Shown in pieces: positions 10,348-16,655 of a DNA stretch of 43,422 bases (position 1 is its first letter; every line of letters starts with the position of its first letter). A model generated the notes under the pieces. It was not told where the DNA came from. It saw only the letters and a list, made by a program, of their open reading frames with translations, and made no database searches. The translations under genes and the position numbers were made by a program. Origin of the DNA: Spirochaetales bacterium (GTDB taxonomy: Bacteria; Spirochaetota; Spirochaetia; DSM-27196; Salinispiraceae); assembly GCA_009991955.1 (NCBI GenBank), contig JAACWS010000027.1:1-43422 (forward strand), given 5' to 3'.

Positions 10348-10362
10348 CACCCGGAGGATGAT

Positions 10363-10593
10363 ATGGCGATAAGTTTGTACACAACCCCTACCTGTTCTTT
10401 CTGCGTAAAAGCGAAGCGATGGTTCAAAGAGAATCGAATTCCCTTCTCGGAATACGATGTAAGCCGCGATCAACGCAGGGCCGACGAAATGATGCGTAAA
10501 TCTGGTCAAATGGGCGTGCCGGTCGTAGACGTTCATGGTAAGATTATTATCGGTTTCAACCAACCAGAAATCGAAAAAGCCCTAAGACGTTAA
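10363..10593 (+). CDS. Glutaredoxin-family thiol oxidoreductase (NrdH/YruB-like)
   Basis: Small cytoplasmic thiol-disulphide exchange protein, 76 residues. It has the redox motif CSFC at about residues 11-14 in TTPTCSFCVKAK, the cis-proline motif GVPVVDVHG and the C-terminal FNQPEIEKAL, all typical of the short glutaredoxin/NrdH/YruB group. An upstream in-frame ATG at 10303 would add 20 unrelated residues and sits inside the leader palindrome. The ATG at 10363 has GGAGG at the right distance and begins where homology begins. Co-transcribed with the OsmC-family gene 25 bases downstream, which points to a shared role in thiol or peroxide stress. Confidence 0.88.
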   Translation: MAISLYTTPTCSFCVKAKRWFKENRIPFSEYDVSRDQRRADEMMRKSGQMGVPVVDVHGKIIIGFNQPEIEKALRR

Positions 10594-10618
10594 AAGAACA
10601 GTACCAAAAGGAGAATCC

Positions 10619-11032
10619 ATGGCGGCTGAATCAACAGGAACGTGGAAACAAAAGATGGCCTTCGACCTCGAAATCGAAGGGTACACCGTAAAGGCAGATG
10701 CAGATCCCAATTTCGGGGGTGAAGGTTATGGGCCGAAGCCCAAGGGTCTTATGCTTACCGCCTTGGCTGGTTGCACGGGAATGGATGTGGTTTCGATTCT
10801 TGGCAAGATGAAGGTTGTCTTCGAAGGTTTCGAAGTACGCATCAAGGGCGAGAACGCCGAGAAACATCCGAAGGTCTTTACCAAGGTGCACATCGATTAT
10901 GTATTCAAGGGCGAAAACCTACCACTGGAAAAGATAGAACGGGCAATTGACCTGTCTCTCAACGATTACTGTGCGGTGGCCGCAACCCTCAAAAATACCG
11001 CTGAAGTAACCCACTCGGTCATTATGGAGTAG
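10619..11032 (+). CDS. OsmC/Ohr-family protein
   Basis: Probable thiol-dependent peroxidase or redox protein of the OsmC fold, 137 residues. Both conserved cysteines are visible: one in LAGCTGMDVVSIL (about residue 52) and one in NDYCAVAATL (about 122), as in the YhfA-like branch where they reduce organic hydroperoxides. The intervening KVHIDYVFKGENLP and the end TAEVTHSVI fit the family. An AAAGGAG site precedes the ATG. It follows the glutaredoxin gene on one transcript, and the glutaredoxin is a plausible reductant for it. The stop is followed at once by an AGCAC/GTGCT hairpin and the 143-bp inverted-repeat element. Confidence 0.9.
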   Translation: MAAESTGTWKQKMAFDLEIEGYTVKADADPNFGGEGYGPKPKGLMLTALAGCTGMDVVSILGKMKVVFEGFEVRIKGENAEKHPKVFTKVHIDYVFKGENLPLEKIERAIDLSLNDYCAVAATLKNTAEVTHSVIME

Positions 11033-11042
11033 CACGTCGTTA

Positions 11043-11185
11043 GTGCTCCAAAGCTTGTGGGAACCGAATTTTCCTGCACAACCGGGGGGCAAAAAGCCCC
11101 CATTTAAGGTCCGGGAGACCAACGGAGAGGTACTTTTTCCCCTCCTTAGTAGGAACTATGCACCTTCCCACAAGCTTTGGTGCAC
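11043..11185. repeat. 143-bp element bounded by near-perfect inverted repeats
   Basis: The left end, GTGCTCCAAAGCTTGTGGGA (from 11043), and the right end read on the minus strand, GTGCACCAAAGCTTGTGGGA (from 11185), match at about 20 of 22 positions. The ends enclose about 100 bases with a GGGGGC-AAAAA-GCCCCC hairpin (11085-11101). The right end can also fold locally through CTATGTGCACC / GGTGCATAG. A third, single copy of the end lies at 5589-5610. It is too short to code for a transposase; it could be a MITE-like element or an extended bidirectional terminator between convergent genes. Confidence 0.6.
11085..11105 (+). terminator. Possible terminator hairpin after osmC
   Basis: GGGGGC, loop AAAAA, GCCCCC at 11085-11101. 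The stem is strong, but it is followed by ATTTAAGG rather than a T-run, so intrinsic termination is uncertain. It lies inside the inverted-repeat element. Confidence 0.35.
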
Positions 11186-11988
11186 ATAGTAGGAGCCACC
11201 TGCCGGAGCCACCAAGCTCCGGCTATGCCAAAACTCACCCCAACGTTAAAACTCGCTTTCTGTCCTGCCATAGGTATACTCACCCTTTGGACCCTATTGA
11301 GAAGCTCGGGTGAAATTCCCAATTCCTCGGACCCAAGAATGAATAAACTCCGCTTCGGAAGAGTCAGGTCCCATAGGTTATGACCTCCTAGTTCCAATCC
11401 GATTGGGGTAAGACCCTGGGTGATGGCGTAATCCAAGATAGTTTCCCTCGAAATTCGAGTCCAGGGGATTACCTGGGTCGCTCCCATGCCCGAGCGATCG
11501 ACTCGAGGGTGGCCTGGACCGGGGCAGAGTTCGGTCATAAGAATCTTCGAGCACCCAACCCCATCGGCGGTACGAAAAATGCTACCCACATTGAAGGGCG
11601 ATCGCAGATCTTCGAGAAACACCTCTAATCGGGCTTGCGGAACGGCCGGGAATCCCGGTTCTTTCGTCTTGTCCCGAGGCGAGGCAAGATCCCGGGGCGA
11701 GGCCAAGTCCCAGTCACCGGGACCTTGGCCAAGAGCCTGGGAAAGTCGAACATCCAGTTCGTACCCGACCCGTAGGTCTCGAGAGCTTCTTTGGAACTGC
11801 TCCAGGAGCTCTTTCCAGGGGGCAAAAAGTTCCAAATCCCCAGCGACCCGCAGTATTTCGAGGGCCGCCCCTTCAAGTTCGATTTCTTGGGAATTCTGGA
11901 GCTTCAGGTAGTGTTCGTGAACGATTTTTGCGAGCTTTCGTAGTTGGATTTTTTCCGGGAGACTGAGGAACTTTCGGAGGGTTATCAT
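11146..11988 (-). CDS. TrmH/SpoU-family RNA 2'-O-ribose methyltransferase
   Basis: SAM-dependent methyltransferase of tRNA or rRNA with the knotted SPOUT fold; the exact target is unknown. It is 280 residues: an N-terminal helical region of about 120 residues, then the catalytic domain. SpoU motif 1 is seen as DLRSPFNVGSIFRTADGVG, motif 2 as LFILGSEELGISPELL and motif 3 as VSIPMAGQKASFNVGVSFGIAGA. A small in-frame duplication gives LASPRDLASPRD in the linker. The last residues (about APTMCTKACGKVHSSY) are encoded by the right end of the inverted-repeat element, so the C-terminus was probably rewritten by it. The gene follows the dehydrogenase-like gene after 14 bases with no strong ribosome site. 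Confidence 0.87.
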   Translation of the reverse strand: MITLRKFLSLPEKIQLRKLAKIVHEHYLKLQNSQEIELEGAALEILRVAGDLELFAPWKELLEQFQRSSRDLRVGYELDVRLSQALGQGPGDWDLASPRDLASPRDKTKEPGFPAVPQARLEVFLEDLRSPFNVGSIFRTADGVGCSKILMTELCPGPGHPRVDRSGMGATQVIPWTRISRETILDYAITQGLTPIGLELGGHNLWDLTLPKRSLFILGSEELGISPELLNRVQRVSIPMAGQKASFNVGVSFGIAGAWWLRQVAPTMCTKACGKVHSSY

Positions 11989-12002
11989 CGGACTTCTGGT
12001 GC

Positions 12003-13124
12003 CTAGAAGGCTTTTTTTACTAGATCGTAGACCGATTCCTCGTTCAATCGAAAGGGGAGGGTCTTACTGTAGGGGAGCCGAAGACTTAGGGACGATACCT
12101 CTCCCAAGTCACCGAGAGAAAGGTTTAGATCCCGTAACCGGGCGGGCAATTTGAGGGCTCCCAAGATTCGTCGAGCCGCTACCGGGGCCTTGTGGGTAAC
12201 CATTTCTGGGTGGATCCCTTGAACATCCTCGCCCAGGAGTTCCGAAATCTTGGCAAGTTTCACCGGATGATCCTTTATATACAGTTCCAGGACGTGGGGC
12301 AGCAAAACCGATGAGACCCAGGACTTAGGAACCTTCTTTTTACTGTTAATAACAAGAGAGAGGGCCCCTCCAATTCCTTGGCTGGCCGCTCCGAGTCCGA
12401 GGGCCGAAAGCATCCCGGCTTCTGCTGCTTTGTTTCTGGATTGTAAATCCTCGGGATTCCGCAATATAGCCGCCAGAGCATCACCAAGAAGACCAATCGC
12501 CCGCTCCAAGCAGCAATCCGAAAAGAAGGTTGCCGTATCGGACATATACCCCTCGACACTCGCCAGGAGGGTGTCCAGGAGGGCCACCGCAAAGTACCGA
12601 GACGACAAAGAGTAGGTAAGGGTAGGGTCGATGAGGACCGTATGCACGAGGTCGGAAGGGATTGGCCGAATCTGAGTCATTGAAGTATCGGCTTGGGTAA
12701 TGATTCCTTCATCCCGAAAGAGCGAATGGTTTCGACAGGAGGTTGGAACCTCAATACACACCGCATTCGTTACCCCCGGGGCGTTCTTGCGTCGCCCTTC
12801 CAAGGCTGCCAAGCGGGCAACTGCCAAGACTCGTGTGCCTCCCAAGGAAATAACGCTATGGGGCTTACTCGCCCGTACGAGTTCTGCTGCATCGCTTACC
12901 GCCAGGGATGTAGCCGAGGGAGGAATATCATCAAAGACAATGGAGTCCACACCACTCATTTTGAGGGATTTTAAGGCTTGCTCTAGATAGGTTTCGGTGT
13001 GCATTACCGACTCGGTAACCACAAGTGTTCGGGTACCAATTTCCCGGGCAATTTTGCCCAAGTCGCGAAAGATCTCGACTCCGTACAAGACTCGGGCTGG
13101 AAAGCTCAGGCTTACTTGTGCCAT
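12003..13124 (-). CDS. Iron-containing alcohol dehydrogenase homologue, catalytically degenerate
   Basis: The fold is that of group III Fe-dependent alcohol dehydrogenases (373 residues, close to the usual 380-390). Recognisable landmarks are RVLYGVEIFRDLGKIAREIGTRTLVVTE, VISLGG, VLIDPTLTYSLS and SSVLLPHVLEL. The active site is gone. The GGGSxxDxAK nucleotide motif reads GGTRVLAVAR (95-104), and the PTTAGTGSE motif reads PTSCRNHSL. Of the metal ligands only D184 remains; the three histidine positions are A188, L255 and K267. I infer a pseudoenzyme with a binding or structural role. The ATG at 13124 has AGGTGG 8 bases upstream and is preferred to a GTG at 13136. The gene lies between the flgM terminator and the SpoU gene. 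Confidence 0.8.
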   Translation of the reverse strand: MAQVSLSFPARVLYGVEIFRDLGKIAREIGTRTLVVTESVMHTETYLEQALKSLKMSGVDSIVFDDIPPSATSLAVSDAAELVRASKPHSVISLGGTRVLAVARLAALEGRRKNAPGVTNAVCIEVPTSCRNHSLFRDEGIITQADTSMTQIRPIPSDLVHTVLIDPTLTYSLSSRYFAVALLDTLLASVEGYMSDTATFFSDCCLERAIGLLGDALAAILRNPEDLQSRNKAAEAGMLSALGLGAASQGIGGALSLVINSKKKVPKSWVSSVLLPHVLELYIKDHPVKLAKISELLGEDVQGIHPEMVTHKAPVAARRILGALKLPARLRDLNLSLGDLGEVSSLSLRLPYSKTLPFRLNEESVYDLVKKAF

Positions 13125-13149
13125 GGTTAGTGCCACCTTCTGGGGAAAT

Positions 13150-13176
13150 AAAAAAAGGAGGCATTGCTGCCTCCTT
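13150..13176 (-). terminator. Intrinsic terminator downstream of flgM
   Basis: On the minus strand AAGGAGGCA, loop GCAA, TGCCTCCTT is followed by a T-run (13156-13150). It lies after the flgM stop and before the dehydrogenase-like gene, whose own promoter I could not place. Read-through, or a promoter upstream of the hairpin, may set expression of that gene. Confidence 0.8.
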
Positions 13177-13203
13177 GTATTCTACTGGTATTTTACGAAA
13201 AAG

Positions 13204-13488
13204 TTAAAGGCCAAAGGCCTCCATAATGCTATCGGCGGTCTTAGAAAGGACTACTTCGTCGATGTAGGTGGGATCCTCGAGTTTCTTTTTCAATTCGTCT
13301 ACTCTGTCGAGCCGTACATCCGAGGAATTTTTTACTTCCTGGGAAACCTTCAGCAGTTCGGCTTTCACCCGGGCTTCGTCGCTCACGAGAATAGAATCCC
13401 CTTGAGCGGGCTTTTCTACCCGACCAGATTTGCTGCTTTTGTTGTACGCCGAAACAGGGTCTATAGGACCGAGTCTTTCGATACTCAT
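13204..13488 (-). CDS. flgM: Anti-sigma-28 factor FlgM (spirochaete type)
   Basis: Small cytoplasmic protein that holds sigma-28 (FliA) inactive until the flagellar hook-basal body is complete. The 94 residues begin MSIERLGPIDPVSAYNK, followed by a disordered lysine- and serine-rich stretch. The sigma-binding C-terminal helices contain VSDEARVKAELLKVSQ, DVRLDRVDELKKKLEDPTYIDE and KTADSIMEAFGL, the usual spirochaete FlgM pattern. AAGGAAGG precedes the ATG. A sigma-28-like promoter lies just upstream, giving the usual feedback on its own production. It is followed by a terminator. No other flagellar genes are in the window. Confidence 0.85.
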   Translation of the reverse strand: MSIERLGPIDPVSAYNKSSKSGRVEKPAQGDSILVSDEARVKAELLKVSQEVKNSSDVRLDRVDELKKKLEDPTYIDEVVLSKTADSIMEAFGL

Positions 13489-13511
13489 ACCCTTCCTTCC
13501 TTTCCTTTACA

Positions 13512-13538
13512 GTATCGGCCATTTTGGGTGAAAAGTTA
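13512..13538 (-). promoter_or_regulatory. Sigma-28 (FliA)-type promoter of flgM
   Basis: The minus strand reads TAACTTTT, 11 bases, GCCGATAC. The enterobacterial sigma-28 consensus is TAAAGTTT-N11-GCCGATAA, so the match is 6/8 and 7/8 at the consensus spacing. It ends 23 bases before the flgM ATG and overlaps the last bases of rsmI. Confidence 0.7.
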
Positions 13539-14243
13539 AGTCCTTTCGTCCTCGGGGTCAAAACTTTGGTCCCGAACCCCACCGATCATAACTGCACACT
13601 CGCCTTTGATCGAATCCCGGGCCGAAAATTGCAGGTATACTTCCTGGGCATTTCCGGCTACCACCTCTTCGTGGGTCTTGGTCAGCTCTCTTCCTACCAC
13701 AATTGGTACCTGGGGGGCAAGTTCGGCCAAATCCTTCAGCATCTTTACCAGTCGAAAAGGGGACTCGTAGATAATACAATTGTCGCCGAGTTCCAGGATT
13801 TCCTTAAGCTGTTTCTTTCTCTTCCCGGGCTTTGGGGAAAGAAATCCATCAAAAATTAAGCGTCGACCTCCAAAGCCCCCCACACTCGCCAGGGCCGTTA
13901 ATGCACTGGGACCGGGAATTGGTACAACCCTGTAACCGGCCTTTCGGATGGCTGCGACTAGTCGAGCCCCAGGATCGCTAATCCCCGGTGTCCCGGCGTC
14001 GCTTACAAAGGCAACCGAGTGCCCCTGTTCGAGTTCGCCCAGAATTCTGATCGCTGCCTGTTCTTCGTTTTGCGCCCGACAACTAATGAGGGGCTTACGA
14101 ATTTCGAAATGGTTTAACAGGCCGAGGGTGTGGCGAGTGTCTTCGGCGGCGATAAGATCGACGGTCTGGAGGGTCTCAATCGCCCGCAGGGTAATGTCTT
14201 TAAGGTTCCCTAAGGGGGTCGCCACAATAAAGAGTTGAGCCAT
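13536..14243 (-). CDS. rsmI: 16S rRNA (cytidine-1402 2'-O)-methyltransferase RsmI
   Basis: Methylates C1402 of 16S rRNA in the decoding centre, using SAM. The 235 residues carry the tetrapyrrole-methylase-fold motifs of RsmI: LFIVATPLGNLKDITLRAI, IAAEDTRHT, NEEQAA, VAFVSDAGTPGISDPGARLV, VPIPGPSALTALASVGG and FDGFLSPKPGKRKKQL, then VVGRELTKTHEE near the end. A TACAAT hexamer stands 6 bases before the ATG and no good ribosome site is seen, so a leaderless start is possible although the -35 is poor. Divergent to the zinc-ribbon gene; flgM follows with its own promoter. Confidence 0.95.
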   Translation of the reverse strand: MAQLFIVATPLGNLKDITLRAIETLQTVDLIAAEDTRHTLGLLNHFEIRKPLISCRAQNEEQAAIRILGELEQGHSVAFVSDAGTPGISDPGARLVAAIRKAGYRVVPIPGPSALTALASVGGFGGRRLIFDGFLSPKPGKRKKQLKEILELGDNCIIYESPFRLVKMLKDLAELAPQVPIVVGRELTKTHEEVVAGNAQEVYLQFSARDSIKGECAVMIGGVRDQSFDPEDERT

Positions 14244-14327
14244 TGGCCTATTGTAGGGTATTTTCCTCCCTTGGGGTAGGAGGCTAGTACTATCGAATAC
14301 GCGGTTATCCTTGTTCTCGGAATACTT

Positions 14328-14795
14328 TTGACGGTTCTTTTGTACACAGCCCTTCGGTTAGGGAAGGATGATTTTCATTACCTCGCCGATAAGATGGCCG
14401 ATCGAAGCCGAAAAGAGTTTGGGGTGTTGCGGCCCTGCCCTCTGTGTGGCTCGATGCTCGAAAAAGGTCAAAGGGTACGAACGAAGGTGTTTACCGTGGA
14501 GCCCGGAAAGCGGGGAAAAGTCATGGGAATAACCGATAGTACAGTGTTTATGTTTGGATGCCCTTTTTGTGATCCTCGCGATAAGGATGGGGGAGTCGAT
14601 CCTAAGGTAGTACCAATGCCTGGTGTGGGTGGGGTAACGGGGAACGATAGGCCGAAGAGGATTTGCCCTGCCTGTGGTCAGGAGCTCATGGCCCACGATT
14701 ACGTCTTGGCCCGAATGTTCGAACAAGAGAATAAAAAGACCCACGTCCACGTCCTAGGATGTACCCGGTGCAGACCCAAGTCTATCAGTCCTTGA
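14328..14795 (+). CDS. Membrane-anchored zinc-ribbon protein of unknown function (start uncertain)
   Basis: I do not recognise a named family. Four CxxC pairs are visible, CPLC, CPFC, CPAC and CTRC, enough for two zinc ribbons, linked by a stretch rich in K, D and V. The coordinates use the first ordinary start (TTG 14328). The frame is open further up to 14280 and encodes IEYAVILVLGILLTVLLYTAL, a complete N-terminal membrane span that the TTG start would cut in half. A strong AGGAGG (14278-14283) stands 8 bases before an in-frame ATC at 14292, with no ATG, GTG or TTG in between. The true start may therefore be that ATC. It ends 33 bases before aspS and is divergent from rsmI. Confidence 0.65.
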   Translation: MTVLLYTALRLGKDDFHYLADKMADRSRKEFGVLRPCPLCGSMLEKGQRVRTKVFTVEPGKRGKVMGITDSTVFMFGCPFCDPRDKDGGVDPKVVPMPGVGGVTGNDRPKRICPACGQELMAHDYVLARMFEQENKKTHVHVLGCTRCRPKSISP

Positions 14796-14821
14796 AAGAG
14801 GACTCCCGCCGGTGCTATTCT
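14792..14821 (+). promoter_or_regulatory. Candidate leaderless promoter of aspS
   Basis: TTGAAA (14792-14797), an 18-base spacer and TATTCT (14816-14821) end 6 bases before the aspS ATG at 14828. No ribosome site is present between them. Confidence 0.5.
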
Positions 14822-14827
14822 CCACCA

Positions 14828-16630
14828 ATGGATACACATAAGCGAACCCTCACCTGTGGCGATGCCCGGGCATCTCATGAGGGCAAAGAAATAGTTCTCA
14901 ATGGGTGGGTTCACCGGCACCGTAATCACGGTGGGGTGCTTTTTATAAACCTGCGGGACAGATACGGAATCACCCAGGTAGTAGTCGACGAAAACGCCGC
15001 CGATGAGTTGCGGGTAGTCGCTGAATCTTTGAAGTTTGAATATTGTATCGCAGTCCGGGGAATAGTGAATCGCCGACCAGACCCTATGGTCAATAAGGAT
15101 ATGGCTACGGGCGAAATCGAGGTTCGGGCCCAGGAAATTACGGTGTTGTCCACCTGCGAGACCCTTCCTTTTATGATAGATGAAAAGGCTTCTACCAACG
15201 AGGACCTGCGGCTCAAATATCGCTACCTTGATCTACGAACCGCCAGTATGCAGAAGAAAATTGCTCTTCGTAGCCAGGTTATGTTTCGAACCCGGGAGTA
15301 TTTGACCAACCAGGGTTTTTTAGAAATTGAAACCCCCACGATGATTCGGTCTACCCCTGAGGGAGCCCGGGATTTTCTGGTTCCTAGTCGGATCAACCCG
15401 GGTAACTTCTACGCCCTGCCCCAGAGTCCCCAGTTGTTCAAACAAATTCTTATGGTGTCGGGGTTTGATAAGTATTTCCAACTGGCCCACTGTTTCCGGG
15501 ACGAGGACGCCCGGGGCGACCGTCAACCCGAGCATACCCAAATTGATATCGAGATGAGTTTTGTCGACCAAAACGACGTGTTTGCTCTCATCGAGGGGCT
15601 TTTTGGTCATGTTTTCCGAAATACCCTCGGTGTCGAGTTAGGCTCGACGTTCCAGCGACTCTCCTACGCGGAATCTATGGATCGGTACGGTTCGGATAAG
15701 CCCGATTTACGGTTTGAGCTCGAGCTGCAAGATGGGGCGTTTATGGCGGAGATAGGTGATTTCCAGGTCTTCCGCCAGGCCCTGGACGAGGGAGGAGCTA
15801 TTCGTGCCTTGGTGGTCCCCGGGCAAGGAGAGTATTCCCGAAAACAAATTGCCGACTTGGAAGGAACCGCAAAAATCTACCGGGCTAAGGGCCTTGCGTG
15901 GCTCAAGGTCGTCGAAACGGGTACTGGTGTCGAAGGTTCAAACCTGGATGGGGGTATCGCCAAATTTTTCGCCCCCGCCGGGGAGAAGATTGCAGCGACC
16001 TTTGGGGCGAAGGCCGGCGATCTGGTCCTTTTTGTCGCCGATTCCCGGACGATAGCTAATACGGCTCTTGGAGCGGTGAGGTCACGATTAGGTAAAGATT
16101 TACAATTGGCTACCCCAGGAACCTTTAAGTTCGCCTGGATAGTCGATTTTCCCCTCTTCGAGTGGAACGACGAAGAAAAGAAGTGGGACGCCGCCCACCA
16201 CATGTTTACTATGCCCCAGGCCCAGTACCTTGATACCTTGGAATCGGACCCCGGATCGGTGAAGGGTAATCTTTACGATTTGGTGTGTAATGGGTATGAA
16301 ATGGCCTCGGGTTCGATTCGGATTCACGATCCAGCCTTGCAAAAACGAATTTTCTCGATCGTGGGATTTCCCGAGGCCGAAGCCCAGAGTCGGTTTGGCT
16401 TCTTACTCGAGGCATTTAAGTACGGTCCTCCACCCCACGGGGGAATTGCGCCGGGCTTGGATCGCCTACTCATGGTTATGACCGAGGAGTCTACGATTCG
16501 AGAGGTGATGGCATTCCCAAAGAACTCGGTTGGTTTAAGCCCAATGGACGAGAGTCCGAGCCCCGTCGATCCGATCCAATTAAAAGAGTTGGGGCTGCAA
16601 TTATTGCCGCCAACTACAGTCCAGAACTAG
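14828..16630 (+). CDS. aspS: Aspartyl-tRNA synthetase (bacterial type)
   Basis: Class II synthetase charging tRNA-Asp, or also tRNA-Asn if non-discriminating. From ATG 14828 it has 600 residues, the normal bacterial length with a GAD insertion domain. It begins MDTHKRTLTCGDARASHEGKE, then the OB-fold anticodon domain GWVHRHRNHGGVLFINLRDRYG. Motif 2 is FRDEDARGDRQPEHTQIDIEM and motif 3 is GGIAPGLDRLLMV. An earlier ATG at 14759 would add 23 unrelated residues inside the preceding gene. No Shine-Dalgarno site lies before 14828, but a -35/-10 pair ends 6 bases upstream. Confidence 0.96.
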   Translation: MDTHKRTLTCGDARASHEGKEIVLNGWVHRHRNHGGVLFINLRDRYGITQVVVDENAADELRVVAESLKFEYCIAVRGIVNRRPDPMVNKDMATGEIEVRAQEITVLSTCETLPFMIDEKASTNEDLRLKYRYLDLRTASMQKKIALRSQVMFRTREYLTNQGFLEIETPTMIRSTPEGARDFLVPSRINPGNFYALPQSPQLFKQILMVSGFDKYFQLAHCFRDEDARGDRQPEHTQIDIEMSFVDQNDVFALIEGLFGHVFRNTLGVELGSTFQRLSYAESMDRYGSDKPDLRFELELQDGAFMAEIGDFQVFRQALDEGGAIRALVVPGQGEYSRKQIADLEGTAKIYRAKGLAWLKVVETGTGVEGSNLDGGIAKFFAPAGEKIAATFGAKAGDLVLFVADSRTIANTALGAVRSRLGKDLQLATPGTFKFAWIVDFPLFEWNDEEKKWDAAHHMFTMPQAQYLDTLESDPGSVKGNLYDLVCNGYEMASGSIRIHDPALQKRIFSIVGFPEAEAQSRFGFLLEAFKYGPPPHGGIAPGLDRLLMVMTEESTIREVMAFPKNSVGLSPMDESPSPVDPIQLKELGLQLLPPTTVQN

Positions 16631-16655
16631 GTACCAGAATCACAAGGAGAACACA

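Noticed and set aside
10303-10362. Twenty extra residues at the glutaredoxin N-terminus
   Set aside because: The extra ATG lies in the leader palindrome, has no ribosome site and adds residues unrelated to the family.
11033-11190. Insertion sequence
   Set aside because: The element has inverted ends but only 143 bases and no transposase, so I list it as a repeat, not a mobile element.
13125-13136. GTG start at 13136 for the dehydrogenase-like gene
   Set aside because: The only ribosome-site-like sequence (AGGTGG) overlaps that GTG and serves the ATG at 13124.
14759-14827. Longer N-terminus for AspRS
   Set aside because: Overlaps the previous gene, lacks a ribosome site and adds residues outside the AspRS fold.
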